A stretch of 26,356 nt of DNA from a virus. Positions 7,801 to 15,433 of this stretch are shown piece after piece. The notes under the pieces were generated by a model, which worked only from the letters and a program-made list of their open reading frames with translations, was not told the origin of the DNA and made no database searches. The stretch is from positions 1-26,356 of IMG/VR virus record IMGVR_UViG_3300006929_000099, one strand, 5' to 3'. Within the stretch, counting starts at the first letter, position 1; each line of letters starts with the position of its first letter. A program made the position numbers and the translations under genes.

Positions 7801-8201
7801 TACTTTATCCTCTGGTTATTGTGCCGGTCCCACAGCTCGCCGGACGGCGGCCGCGCCCCGCTTTGGACGTCGGGCCAGCCGACGTTAAACATCACATCGC
7901 CGGTGACCGGGTCGACCGTGAGTTGCTCCTCGTGGTTTTTTCCTTTGCGTGATAGCTCGACCGGCGCAAGTCCCCACCCCGCAAAAGTTTGACGGCCTTC
8001 GCCCGTGGGCACGTTGGCATAGAAGCCGTCGAGTCCTGCGCCCAAAGTAAAGTCGCCTATCGGCACCTCGGCCATTGCTCGACCACCAGCGTCAAATTGC
8101 AAACCACGTCGGTTTGACCGAGCGGAGCCGCCCACCTCGCCCGACACGTCGATGTCGCGCAGCGCGGCGGCGATCATTGCGGCAGCATTTTTCTCGTCCA
8201 T
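7800..8201 (-). CDS. Hypothetical phage protein, 133 aa
   Basis: The frame starts at ATG 8201 (TAATG overlap with the upstream stop; GGAG about 9 bases before) and ends in TAATG at the scaffold start. After a short helix (AAAMIAAALRDI) the sequence alternates Gly-rich strands (GRAMAEVPIGDFTLGAGLDGFYANVP), which looks like a small beta-sheet or barrel-like fold without a signal peptide. I know no firm family. Its fixed place between portal and scaffold suggests head morphogenesis, such as a connector accessory protein, but this is inference. Confidence 0.7.
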   Translation of the reverse strand: MDEKNAAAMIAAALRDIDVSGEVGGSARSNRRGLQFDAGGRAMAEVPIGDFTLGAGLDGFYANVPTGEGRQTFAGWGLAPVELSRKGKNHEEQLTVDPVTGDVMFNVGWPDVQSGARPPSGELWDRHNNQRIK

Positions 8202-8530
8202 TAGTCCACTCCTGCATCATGTAGCGCGCGCTCGATGTCTCGGCGTCGCACGGGATCGGGCTCGGCACGAAAGAACTTTTCGCGTTTCTTCTCTGCCGCC
8301 GCCCACTCGTTTTTAAAATCATCCGCTGTCGTTAAGCCCGTACGTTGCATGTACTCGCGGTGTTTTTTCCGCGTCGAAATGTCTGCGCCGTCGCTTGCAC
8401 GTAGACCCTCGTATTCCCGGTCGTTGAAGAGCGCGCCATGATGCTGCGCATCGCTCGAGCGGTCAGTCGCCTGGCGCGTCACCTCGACGAACACGCCGCG
8501 AACTTGCCGAAAGGTTCGTCGCCCACTCAT
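8201..8530 (-). CDS. Hypothetical phage protein, 109 aa, downstream of portal
   Basis: The ATG at 8530 overlaps the portal stop codon as ATGA, so it is probably translated by coupling. The N-terminus (MSGRRTFRQVRGVFVEVTRQ) is basic and the rest is charged, helical and Arg/Glu/Lys-rich. It includes HGALFNDREYEGLRASDGADISTRKKHREYM, which looks like a short zinc-free DNA- or protein-binding helix pair. No cysteines and no membrane segment are present. Small basic proteins of this kind follow portal genes in podophages. The function is unknown. Confidence 0.7.
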   Translation of the reverse strand: MSGRRTFRQVRGVFVEVTRQATDRSSDAQHHGALFNDREYEGLRASDGADISTRKKHREYMQRTGLTTADDFKNEWAAAEKKREKFFRAEPDPVRRRDIERALHDAGVD

Positions 8531-10695
8531 GCCCTTGGCGGCCCTTGCGGCGGCAACGTACCCGGCGGCAGCGCGGGACCGGGCAGCGGCGGACCACCTC
8601 CCCCATTCAACGGTGGGGGCGGCGGGCCTTGTGGTCGCATCGGTGGCACCTGCGGAGGCATCCCCGGCGGCTGCGGCGGCGGCCCTGGTGGTGCTGGGTT
8701 CGCCATGCCAGGCGGCGGCAAGTCGTTAGCGATTGGCGGCGGCCCTTGGGGCGGCAGCGGTGGCGCTTGCGCCATGATCCGCGCGAGTTCCGTTTCCAGA
8801 TCCGTCTTGCGCGCCTCGGCCATATTCTTCGCAGCCGTCGCTTCGCGCTGCTGGCTGCTCGCCCGCAGGTCGAGTACCTCAGCACGCTCGCGCTCGAGTT
8901 CGGCCAACGCCATCGGCGAAGGTTGTGGGGGCGGCTCAGGTTGCGCCATCGCGGTCATCGCCTGGTCGAGCACGCTCTCAATCGACTTGCCGACGCGGAA
9001 GCCCGCGATTGCCCACTGCAACATGCGCAGTAAGTACGGCGCGGCGTTCGGCTCCGCTTGCACCAGGGGCATGACCTGCGACACGAAACTGCCGAGCCCC
9101 ATCAGGAACTGCGTGCGCGCATCGCGCTCGGCGGCCCAGTCTAGCGCCGCCATCGAATCCGCTTCGACGGTGATCCGATATTTTCTCAACGCGCCGTCTT
9201 TCAACAGCTCAATCGCCGGCCCGACGAACTGCTGGTCATAAGACCGCTCGATGTTCGACATCATGACAATGCTTTGCGGCTGAAAGAGGTTGCAGATGAT
9301 CTCCGCTTTGATGCGTAACGAGTCACGAATGAACAGCGCGACGTGCAACTGCGAAAGCTGCAAACGGGTCGATCCGAATTGCGCCTTGATCTGCTGCGCG
9401 GTCGCCGTCTCGCTCGCGCGCGTCGTGCCGCGCATGATGTCGGACACGCCGAGTACTTCGTATATCTGCGCGACTTTGTCTTGGCGGTACTGGCGCAGGT
9501 GATCAATTGCATTGGTCACCTCGCTGATCGGCATCCAATCGACCTGACCGCGAACGCCGCCTTTCTCAGCAAACATTGCCCAATTGTCGACCGGCAATAA
9601 CGTGTTCTCCACGCCGTCCTCGAGCATGCGTTGCACACCGTCGGACGCTTTGTCGTAAACGCCGACGACTTTAGTCGCACGCGTCAAATAATGAATGCGC
9701 GTGTTGATCTCGTCGAGTTCATCGAATTGATCTTGTGCGAAAATAAAATCCGCCCTGGGGATGAGATTCGACGTCGTTAAGTTCGCCATCATCGCCGGCG
9801 GGCACGGGAAGAAGTCAGACAGACCTAACCAGTCGTCGCGCACGTCTAGGATCGTCGGCGCGCCTTTGTTCAACCAGTACACGCGTTTCGTGTCCTTGCA
9901 CCAGATCTCGTAGACCGCCGCTTTGCTTTCCGTCTCGTTCGGCGCATCGGAGTCGTTTTGCGAGCGGTTAATTTTCTTGAACGCAACGTGTTTCGCGATC
10001 TCCTCGCCGAAGCGCTCGCGCAGCTCCGCTTTGGTCATGTGCACGCGGCGCGCAACCCAACGCACCTCTTCCCACACGCGCGCCGGGGAATAATAAAAAT
10101 CCTCCCAAAACACGTACTCGGAAACCGCGTCTTCGCTCAATAGCCGCTCAACAATCTGCTCCTCAACCACTACCTGGCCGGTCATCGGGTCGAGTACCGG
10201 CGGCACAACCTCTTCTTCGGTTTCGCTCGTGTAACGCATCCACATTTGACCGAGACCCACGATCAACCAGTCCTCGATGGCATGGCGCGCAGCCGCATCG
10301 AACTCACTGCCGTCGCTCTCGATGGTGTCGTTTAAAATCCGCTCGAGCATCTCGCCCGCGACACGCGCCGGGTCGTCGTCCGCATCATGCGCCGAGCGAC
10401 TCACGTCGGCCTTCGGCGGACGCGCGTAGAGCGTCGCGAGCATGACTTTGACCGTGCTCCAAAATAAATTTACGCGCGACTCGCCGTACACCGTTTCATC
10501 ACGTTGATCGAGATAACGACGCACGATCCGTCGACTCGTCTCGTGATATTTTTTCAACTCCTTGGCGCTCGCGTCGATCTCTTTTTGCCAATAACGTTGC
10601 AGCCCCTCGGGTGTGCCGTCGCCGTGCTCGTAGCCGCCTTTCTCGTCGTCGCCATATGCGCCGCCAGAGTCAACCGCTTCTGTGAGTTCATCCAT
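8527..10695 (-). CDS. Portal protein, P22-like, 722 aa
   Basis: This is the large dodecameric ring protein through which DNA enters and leaves the head. P22-type features are the N-terminal helix with LKKYHETSRRIVRRYLDQRD, then ESRVNLFWSTVKVMLATLYARPPKADV (about 72-98), then WLIVGLGQMWMRY, and the YVFWEDFYYSPARVWEEVRWVARRVHMTKAELRERFG block (about 193-227). A long C-terminal helical barrel region follows (ELERERAEVLDLRASSQQREA). The last 79 residues (644-722, DNA 8530-8766) are extraordinary: 38 are proline, mixed with Gly and Gln. The start is ATG 10695 with GGAG about 8 bases upstream. Large terminase lies just before it. Length is close to the P22 portal. Confidence 0.88.
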   Translation of the reverse strand: MDELTEAVDSGGAYGDDEKGGYEHGDGTPEGLQRYWQKEIDASAKELKKYHETSRRIVRRYLDQRDETVYGESRVNLFWSTVKVMLATLYARPPKADVSRSAHDADDDPARVAGEMLERILNDTIESDGSEFDAAARHAIEDWLIVGLGQMWMRYTSETEEEVVPPVLDPMTGQVVVEEQIVERLLSEDAVSEYVFWEDFYYSPARVWEEVRWVARRVHMTKAELRERFGEEIAKHVAFKKINRSQNDSDAPNETESKAAVYEIWCKDTKRVYWLNKGAPTILDVRDDWLGLSDFFPCPPAMMANLTTSNLIPRADFIFAQDQFDELDEINTRIHYLTRATKVVGVYDKASDGVQRMLEDGVENTLLPVDNWAMFAEKGGVRGQVDWMPISEVTNAIDHLRQYRQDKVAQIYEVLGVSDIMRGTTRASETATAQQIKAQFGSTRLQLSQLHVALFIRDSLRIKAEIICNLFQPQSIVMMSNIERSYDQQFVGPAIELLKDGALRKYRITVEADSMAALDWAAERDARTQFLMGLGSFVSQVMPLVQAEPNAAPYLLRMLQWAIAGFRVGKSIESVLDQAMTAMAQPEPPPQPSPMALAELERERAEVLDLRASSQQREATAAKNMAEARKTDLETELARIMAQAPPLPPQGPPPIANDLPPPGMANPAPPGPPPQPPGMPPQVPPMRPQGPPPPPLNGGGGPPLPGPALPPGTLPPQGPPRA

Positions 10696-10698
10696 TTT

Positions 10699-12039
10699 TT
10701 AGTCTCCTATTCGGCCCGCTCGGCGCGGCCCGCAATCCTTCCACAGGTCGTCTAGAGTGAATTCGTACATCGTTCGAGTTCGCACCTTCGGTGGGACGAT
10801 AATCGTCGAACTTTTCGGCTCGATGTTTTTCGCCGCCAGCGCGAGATAGCGAAACGAGTCGGCAGAGTGCGAGTGCTCGTCATGTCGCGGCCGATTGCGG
10901 AACGTCTGCGTTTTCTCGTCATAACTTCGCCGGTAGGCGCGTAAATGCTCGGTCCCTTCGTAAGTCGCGCTCTCGTCGAACACGCATTTCGGAATAACCT
11001 GGCGCGCGGCTTCGATGCCGTCCTGCACGCTCAATTCGGGCACGAGAGACGGGCGAATACCGTTTTTCAAAAACACTTCGATGATCGAGCGCCCAGTTTG
11101 CAAACTTTTCGCCTTCGCATCGTGCGGTAGCCACACCTTCTCAATGTCGTAAGGCAACGACTTGAGCCAATCAATGTAGTGCTGAATTTCACGCCCATTG
11201 TCCTCGTAATGCATCACGATCCGGTAACCTTCGTGCGTTGTTTGCCAGATCCACCAGCTCGTCGAATCGGTGTAACCCAGATCGGCCACGGCTTCGACTT
11301 TTCGGCCCGATTGCGCCGGGAAATCGCCGATCCGGTTCTCGTGATAGGCGTCGTTCATTAAATTCGCGAAATAAGTCCCAGGCACGCTCGCATCGAAGCT
11401 GCATTCGTACTCACGCAGGTAATCCGCCTCAGTCATCATCGCCTTCGCGGCCTCAAGCTCGGATTCGTCGATGATTTTCGTTTCGCTCGCCGGCGCTTCA
11501 ATCAGCAGGTGCGTTTCGGGGTTTAATCGCGCCTCTTCGCGCAAATTCCAGAACATATTTTTGCCCGCCGGGGTGCCGGTCCAGATCGCCCAGCCATTTC
11601 GGTCGGATAACGTCGCACGGAGGACGCCGTACCAGGCGCTCGGCCGAATTTGGCCGATCTCGTCCATCACCACGCCGTCAAAATAGAGTCCGCGAAGCGC
11701 ATCCGGGCGGTCAGAGCCCGCAACGTAAATTTTCGACACGCCGCCGGCCGAATTATTGACCTCGATCTTCAATTCGCTCTCGTTGGGCTTCTTCGCCGTC
11801 ATGCCCTCGCACATGTCTTTCAAATATTCCCACGCAATGCGCTTTGCCTGCTCGCGCAGGGGCGCGATATAGGCGAACTGGGGGTTTGGGAGCTGGCACT
11901 CGAGGGCACCAATGACGAGATCCGCAACATCGGCCACAGTCTTGCCCGCGCGCCGGTGCGCGACAATGCACGCCCAGCGTTTTTGCCGATTATGCAGCGC
12001 GAGAAACGGTTCTCGCGGAATATATTCGGTGAGCTTCAT
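10699..12039 (-). CDS. terL: Terminase large subunit (packaging ATPase/nuclease), 446 aa
   Basis: The motor that cuts and pumps phage DNA into the procapsid. Walker A is AHRRAGKT (27-34), Walker B is VVMDE (123-127) and the coupling motif is TGTPAGKN (154-161). The RNase H-like nuclease has its acidic residues at D253 (VADLGYTD), D307 (LPHDAK) and D394 (HSADSFRY). I chose ATG 12039 because MKLTEYIPREPF begins at the expected spot. A TTG at 12069 would add ten residues (end 12069); neither has a clear ribosome site. It follows a 124-bp G-tract-rich gap and precedes portal, the standard order. Confidence 0.9.
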   Translation of the reverse strand: MKLTEYIPREPFLALHNRQKRWACIVAHRRAGKTVADVADLVIGALECQLPNPQFAYIAPLREQAKRIAWEYLKDMCEGMTAKKPNESELKIEVNNSAGGVSKIYVAGSDRPDALRGLYFDGVVMDEIGQIRPSAWYGVLRATLSDRNGWAIWTGTPAGKNMFWNLREEARLNPETHLLIEAPASETKIIDESELEAAKAMMTEADYLREYECSFDASVPGTYFANLMNDAYHENRIGDFPAQSGRKVEAVADLGYTDSTSWWIWQTTHEGYRIVMHYEDNGREIQHYIDWLKSLPYDIEKVWLPHDAKAKSLQTGRSIIEVFLKNGIRPSLVPELSVQDGIEAARQVIPKCVFDESATYEGTEHLRAYRRSYDEKTQTFRNRPRHDEHSHSADSFRYLALAAKNIEPKSSTIIVPPKVRTRTMYEFTLDDLWKDCGPRRAGRIGD

Positions 12040-12163
12040 CCGGGCGGCTGCCCAGGGGAGAGAAACCAATTTTCTGGGTATGGAGCGGGGTCCCTATATA
12101 TTTTTCCCGACCCCCCCGTCGGATCGAAGGCCCCCCGGTCGGTTTCAGCAGGGATTGAGGCCG
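12040..12163 (-). other. Untranslated G-tract-rich gap between terminase genes
   Basis: On the minus strand this gap has runs of six G (12131-12136) and seven G (12110-12116) plus several GGG runs. They are arranged as two near-copies of CCGACnGGGGGG, the second followed by GTCGG, AAAAA and TATATA. It holds no convincing gene. It might be an mRNA structural element, a G-quadruplex-prone spot or part of a packaging-initiation site. None of these can be decided from sequence. Confidence 0.35.
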
Positions 12164-12775
12164 TCATGATAACGGACCTAGTGATTCAGAATCAGATGCT
12201 TCGACGTCGATAATCGTTGGAGAACAGTCACTTAGATCGGCCGACGTGTCCGATTGTGACCGATTTGTGACGGCTCGGTCGTTTAACCAGCCCAATTCGA
12301 TCTTTAGCGCGCCTCCACCTTCTCCGACGACTTGAAGCGGAACGCATCGGCCGACCAGGTTCACGAACAGACTACGGTCCGACTGCGTACCGTTCGCCAG
12401 GCGAACAAGGTAGCCGACTCCACCAACCTCGGGGTGATAGAACGCTTCGGCGACACTGTCTTTCAGGAGCTGCGTGACGCGGTTAGGACCGTTCCGGGAT
12501 CGAATACCTGCGTTCGGCGGGTAACCGTAGACCTTGTTGAACGCACGCCTCTCAGGCACGCTCAGCGCGCGCAGGCGCTCAGTTCGCTCGGGCTTAGTCT
12601 CACCGGGAAGGTAATCGGGAACTGTCTCAGAACCGGGGTTTGAAGACGGGTTCGGCACCGAAACTGAAACCGAGTTTGAGTTCGAGTTCGCCCGGCCGGC
12701 GGCGCGGGCGGACCCCGCTCCAGCGGGCTCCCCCGGTGTGCCGGGGGCGTTTTGGGGTGTTTTTGGCGTTTCCAT
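12164..12775 (-). CDS. Putative terminase small subunit, 203 aa
   Basis: It lies directly upstream of large terminase on the same strand. The N-terminal 55 residues are Pro/Ser/Asn low complexity. The middle (about 55-110) is a charged helical region. Residues about 112-150 contain EAFYHPEVGGVGYLVRLAN, then RSLFVNLVGRCVPLQV, which resembles the YL.RLA....FA.LLGKVLPLQ pattern common in proteins encoded just before phage large terminases. It would recognise phage DNA and start packaging. The start ATG 12775 lacks a good ribosome site. The gene also contains a 22-bp exact repeat of the attP arm region (12250-12271), see findings. The assignment rests on position and this motif. Confidence 0.6.
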   Translation of the reverse strand: METPKTPQNAPGTPGEPAGAGSARAAGRANSNSNSVSVSVPNPSSNPGSETVPDYLPGETKPERTERLRALSVPERRAFNKVYGYPPNAGIRSRNGPNRVTQLLKDSVAEAFYHPEVGGVGYLVRLANGTQSDRSLFVNLVGRCVPLQVVGEGGGALKIELGWLNDRAVTNRSQSDTSADLSDCSPTIIDVEASDSESLGPLS

Positions 12776-12809
12776 GCCGATTCAATACCATGAAACACAC
12801 ACCGACATC

Positions 12810-12832
12810 AATCGAAAGTTTATGTTTCGATT
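12810..12832 (-). promoter_or_regulatory. Operator-like palindrome upstream of the terminase/late cluster
   Basis: AATCGAAA (12810-12817) and TTTCGATT (12825-12832) form a perfect 8-bp inverted repeat around a 7-base centre. Read on the minus strand, the first 12 bases are AATCGAAACATA, identical to the arms of the large inverted repeat at 18202-18263. It sits between the helicase stop codon and the small terminase start. It is a plausible operator linking late transcription to the same regulator. Confidence 0.5.
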
Positions 12833-14294
12833 ATCTTTCCTCGCCGTGCAGGTCGACGGTCGCCGTGTCTTGCGCGTTCATCGCACGCAGCAATCGCTCT
12901 TGACTCATGTCCTTGTCGCGTATCGCGTCGCGAACGCGCTCGTCGACCGTGGCTTGCGCAATCAGCGTGTGCACGATCACGCGTCCTTCCTGACCCATGC
13001 GTTGTAATCGCGCGATGCCTTGCTGATACAGCTCGAGCGACCACGGCAGCGAGTACCACACGACGGTGTGTCCTCCACTTTGAAGGTTCAGCCCATGACC
13101 GCCGCTCGCTGGATGCATCGCGAGCAGTCTGATCTGCCCTGAGTTCCACCGGTCGATCACGTCGTCACCGTCGTCGAGCGTCTGCAAAAACGGGAACGCG
13201 TCGCGCAGCATCTCGAGGTCCGCCTGAAATTGATAAAAGATCAGGACGTTGTCACCGGTGCCTTCTAAAATTTCATCAACCGCATCGAGCTTTCGTTTAT
13301 GCACGGGCACCGTCGCTCGAGCGTTGTCGACGTTCTCGAGTACGTGGTCAATTTTCCACGCGTCAAAATCACCGAGATCATCGATGCGCTCTGCGTAAAC
13401 GAAACCGTTAGCGAGCTGCTGCAACTTGCATAGCAGCACCGCCGCGTTCACCGCACTAGCCTCGAAGGTCGACTGACTCTCCGCGAAATGCAAAGCGAAA
13501 TGCTCACGCAGCTCGTCGTACTTTTTTCGCTCCGCTGTCGCAAGTGGCACCGAGATAAAATTCTCGAGCACTGGGGGCAAGTCCAAATAATCTTTCGCAC
13601 GCAACGTGAGCACCATCTCGTCGACCGCGCTTCGAATTTCGACTTGTGCGTTCGGTCTCTCGTTGTAAGTCCAGCCCATGAAATCCTTGTCGAACCAGCG
13701 CTGCCGAAACGCCGTCACCGTTTTGCCAAGCGACTCACCCTGGTCGAGCAGCCAAATTTGAGACCAGAGATCGTGCGAACCGTTGGGCGCAGGTGTCCCA
13801 GTCATCTCGTAGAGTCGTTTGATTTTCCCTCGCACTTTTTTCAGCGCGCGAAAGCGTTTCGATGAATGGTTTTTGAAACTTGAACTCTCGTCGATCACAA
13901 CCGTGTCGAACTGCCACCGGTCACGGCCGAGATGCTCGACGAGCCAGGGCACCAGCTCACGGGAAATCACGTAGAGTCCGACCGCGTTGGTCTCGAGCAA
14001 CGCTGCGCGCTGTTTTGCACTCCCGCTCAGCTCGAATACCCCAGGCAGCTCGGGCTGCCACTTTGCGAACTCGCTCGGCCAGACACTGACCGCTACGCGC
14101 TTCGGCGCAATGACCAGGACGCGTTTCACCTGCCCTGCGCTTGATAATTTACCGAGCGCAGTGAGCACAGTCGCGGTTTTGCCGAGACCCATGTCGAGCC
14201 ACAGGGCAGCGGTCTCTCGCCGCGTGAGCCACTCGGCCGCCTGCTGCTGGTACGGATGCAATGAAACTTTTCGTTTTTCAATTTGGTATGCCAT
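12831..14294 (-). CDS. SNF2-family DNA helicase / translocase, 487 aa
   Basis: A superfamily 2 ATPase of the Swi2/Snf2 type found in phage replication modules. The Q-like entry is LHPYQQQAAEWL (12-23), Walker A is DMGLGKT (34-40), the DEAH-like box is VIDESS (133-138), motif III is TGTPAPN (165-171), and motif VI is QGIARLQRMGQ (425-435). I chose ATG 14294. A TTG at 14330 would add 12 residues, but TTGACA there looks like a -35 box. No good ribosome site precedes 14294. In related phages this gene neighbours VRR-NUC and primase genes; here the HTH-PAS pair separates them. Its likely role is remodelling replication or recombination intermediates. Confidence 0.88.
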   Translation of the reverse strand: MAYQIEKRKVSLHPYQQQAAEWLTRRETAALWLDMGLGKTATVLTALGKLSSAGQVKRVLVIAPKRVAVSVWPSEFAKWQPELPGVFELSGSAKQRAALLETNAVGLYVISRELVPWLVEHLGRDRWQFDTVVIDESSSFKNHSSKRFRALKKVRGKIKRLYEMTGTPAPNGSHDLWSQIWLLDQGESLGKTVTAFRQRWFDKDFMGWTYNERPNAQVEIRSAVDEMVLTLRAKDYLDLPPVLENFISVPLATAERKKYDELREHFALHFAESQSTFEASAVNAAVLLCKLQQLANGFVYAERIDDLGDFDAWKIDHVLENVDNARATVPVHKRKLDAVDEILEGTGDNVLIFYQFQADLEMLRDAFPFLQTLDDGDDVIDRWNSGQIRLLAMHPASGGHGLNLQSGGHTVVWYSLPWSLELYQQGIARLQRMGQEGRVIVHTLIAQATVDERVRDAIRDKDMSQERLLRAMNAQDTATVDLHGEER

Positions 14295-14301
14295 GCGGAC
14301 G

Positions 14302-14330
14302 ATATTCGCCGAGTGTTCACGGTCTGTCAA
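14302..14330 (-). promoter_or_regulatory. Possible promoter of the helicase/late cluster
   Basis: The minus strand has TTGACA (14330-14325), a 17-base spacer, then GAATAT (14307-14302). The -35 box is perfect and the -10 is weak (3 of 6). The initiation point would be very near ATG 14294, giving an almost leaderless message, which fits the absence of a ribosome site. Confidence 0.35.
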
Positions 14331-14339
14331 CAGATCGTA

Positions 14340-14385
14340 CCAAACTAACTTTTGTTGATCCTTTTAAACTTTTGGTTTAGTTTGG
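14340..14385. promoter_or_regulatory. Operator-like inverted repeat in the divergent promoter region
   Basis: CCAAACTAA (14340-14348) and TTAGTTTGG (14377-14385) form a perfect 9-bp inverted repeat with a 28-base AT-rich centre. The centre holds two copies of the dispersed motif (TAACTTTTGTTG at 14346-14357 and TAAACTTTTGGTTT at 14365-14378). It separates the leftward helicase gene from the rightward HTH-PAS pair and probably controls one or both, perhaps through the HTH protein itself. Confidence 0.5.
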
Positions 14386-14414
14386 GACCCTTTTAACGAG
14401 AAAGGAAAACGACG

Positions 14415-14858
14415 GTGCCAAAATTAGACTTCGTAAACCTAATCACGCTGGTGAACGCGAAACACGGGTCGCAAAAAGCGTTTTGTGATGAGCTTCAAAT
14501 CCGGGGGCGGCCGAAAGGCATCTCGCGGAGCACGCTGCTCAAGTGGAAACGCCGCGATGGCGAGGTTGATTTACTGACGATGTCGTCGGTATGCGAGCAC
14601 TTCGAAGTCGAGCGTCGCGTGCTCGACGAGAGCCTCCGCGAGATCGATCAAGCGGTCCTCGCCGAATGCCTGCTCAGCGTCCAGCGAGTGTGCGAAGAAG
14701 CGGGGAAAGAACTGCCGGACCTCGAGGACCGCGCGTTTTGGATCACGCGTTGTTACCGAGCCCGAATGGCGGGGAAAGAGCCAGCCGCCTACACGAAGGA
14801 ACTCAAGCGCGTGCTCGAAACCAACGTCATACCGTTACGCCAAAGCGAAGGAGAATAA
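14415..14858 (+). CDS. Helix-turn-helix regulator, 147 aa
   Basis: Starts with GTG at 14415, about 9 bases after AAAGGA. Residues about 17-68 read as a small Cro/CI-like helix-turn-helix: GSQKAFCDELQI, then ISRSTLLKWKRRDGEVDLLTMSSVCEHFEV, where the STLLKWK helix would contact DNA. Residues 70-147 are helical and charged (LREIDQAVLAECLLSVQRVCEEAG), probably a dimerisation part. There is no protease or kinase domain. It is followed after one base by the PAS gene, with a good ribosome site inside its 3' end, so the two form an operon. It may bind the inverted repeat just upstream. Its direct target is unknown. Confidence 0.7.
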   Translation: MPKLDFVNLITLVNAKHGSQKAFCDELQIRGRPKGISRSTLLKWKRRDGEVDLLTMSSVCEHFEVERRVLDESLREIDQAVLAECLLSVQRVCEEAGKELPDLEDRAFWITRCYRARMAGKEPAAYTKELKRVLETNVIPLRQSEGE

Positions 14859-14859
14859 T

Positions 14860-15429
14860 GTGTCCAATAAAATAAAAAATAATGATACCCGCCCTCAACA
14901 CTCCCTAGTCGCCGAAGACCCGGAGATCCGAGCGCTATACTCGCAATGCGTCGAAGAACTCATGCACGAGCCTTCGCGCATCACAAGCTTCGATGCGGAC
15001 GGCATCCTCGGATTGATCCACACGGGCTATAGCGTCGGGCACGCGATCACCGGTCGATTCATTTACACGAGCAAACCGTACGCGATGGCCCTTGGATACA
15101 CGCCGAGCGAAATGGAGTGGAACATGCGCTGGTTCGACATCGTCGAAATCGGCGAAGGCGAGCGCGACGCGAGATCGGAAATCACGCGCCAGCTCGAATC
15201 CATTCGAAATTTTGGCGTGTCGACGACCGCCAGCCGGCGAACCTGGCGTCATAAACGCGGCCATACCGTCACGGGCGAATGTCGATATTACGGCGCGCAC
15301 ACCTCCGACATTCGTGTGGCGCAGACCGGCAACGACGAGTCAACCGTCGAAGGGTGCCCGGTCCTCATCTGCGAAGCGCGCTTTGATCACTTTCATTCGG
15401 TAACCGGGAAGGCTCAGATGTCTGAATAG
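14860..15429 (+). CDS. Stand-alone PAS-domain sensor-like protein, 189 aa
   Basis: The start is GTG 14860, with AAGGAG 7 bases upstream; an overlapping ATG at 14858 gives only a few codons. After a disordered start and a helix (residues 20-40), residues about 60-146 show the PAS pattern. GRFIYTSKPYAMALGYTPSEM (65-85) fits the usual G.i.y.N.a....lGYs..El, WFDIVEIGEGERDARSEITRQLES fits the helix after it, and RRTWRHKRGHTVTGECRYYGA (126-146) fits the closing strands with the KRG turn. No LOV cysteine motif and no output domain are present. PAS domains bind small ligands or partners. The partner is probably the HTH protein upstream, which is inference. It ends four bases before the convergent nuclease gene. 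Confidence 0.75.
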   Translation: MSNKIKNNDTRPQHSLVAEDPEIRALYSQCVEELMHEPSRITSFDADGILGLIHTGYSVGHAITGRFIYTSKPYAMALGYTPSEMEWNMRWFDIVEIGEGERDARSEITRQLESIRNFGVSTTASRRTWRHKRGHTVTGECRYYGAHTSDIRVAQTGNDESTVEGCPVLICEARFDHFHSVTGKAQMSE

Positions 15430-15433
15430 CGGA

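Noticed and set aside
8438-9241. Long plus-strand frame rich in glycine opposite the portal tail
   Set aside because: It mirrors the proline codons (CCN opposite GGN) of the portal C-terminus, lacks a ribosome site and lies antisense to a clear gene.
12562-12798. Alternative frame at the start of small terminase
   Set aside because: The sequence is Pro/Arg noise without a ribosome site, whereas the terminase frame continues for 203 codons with a family-like motif.
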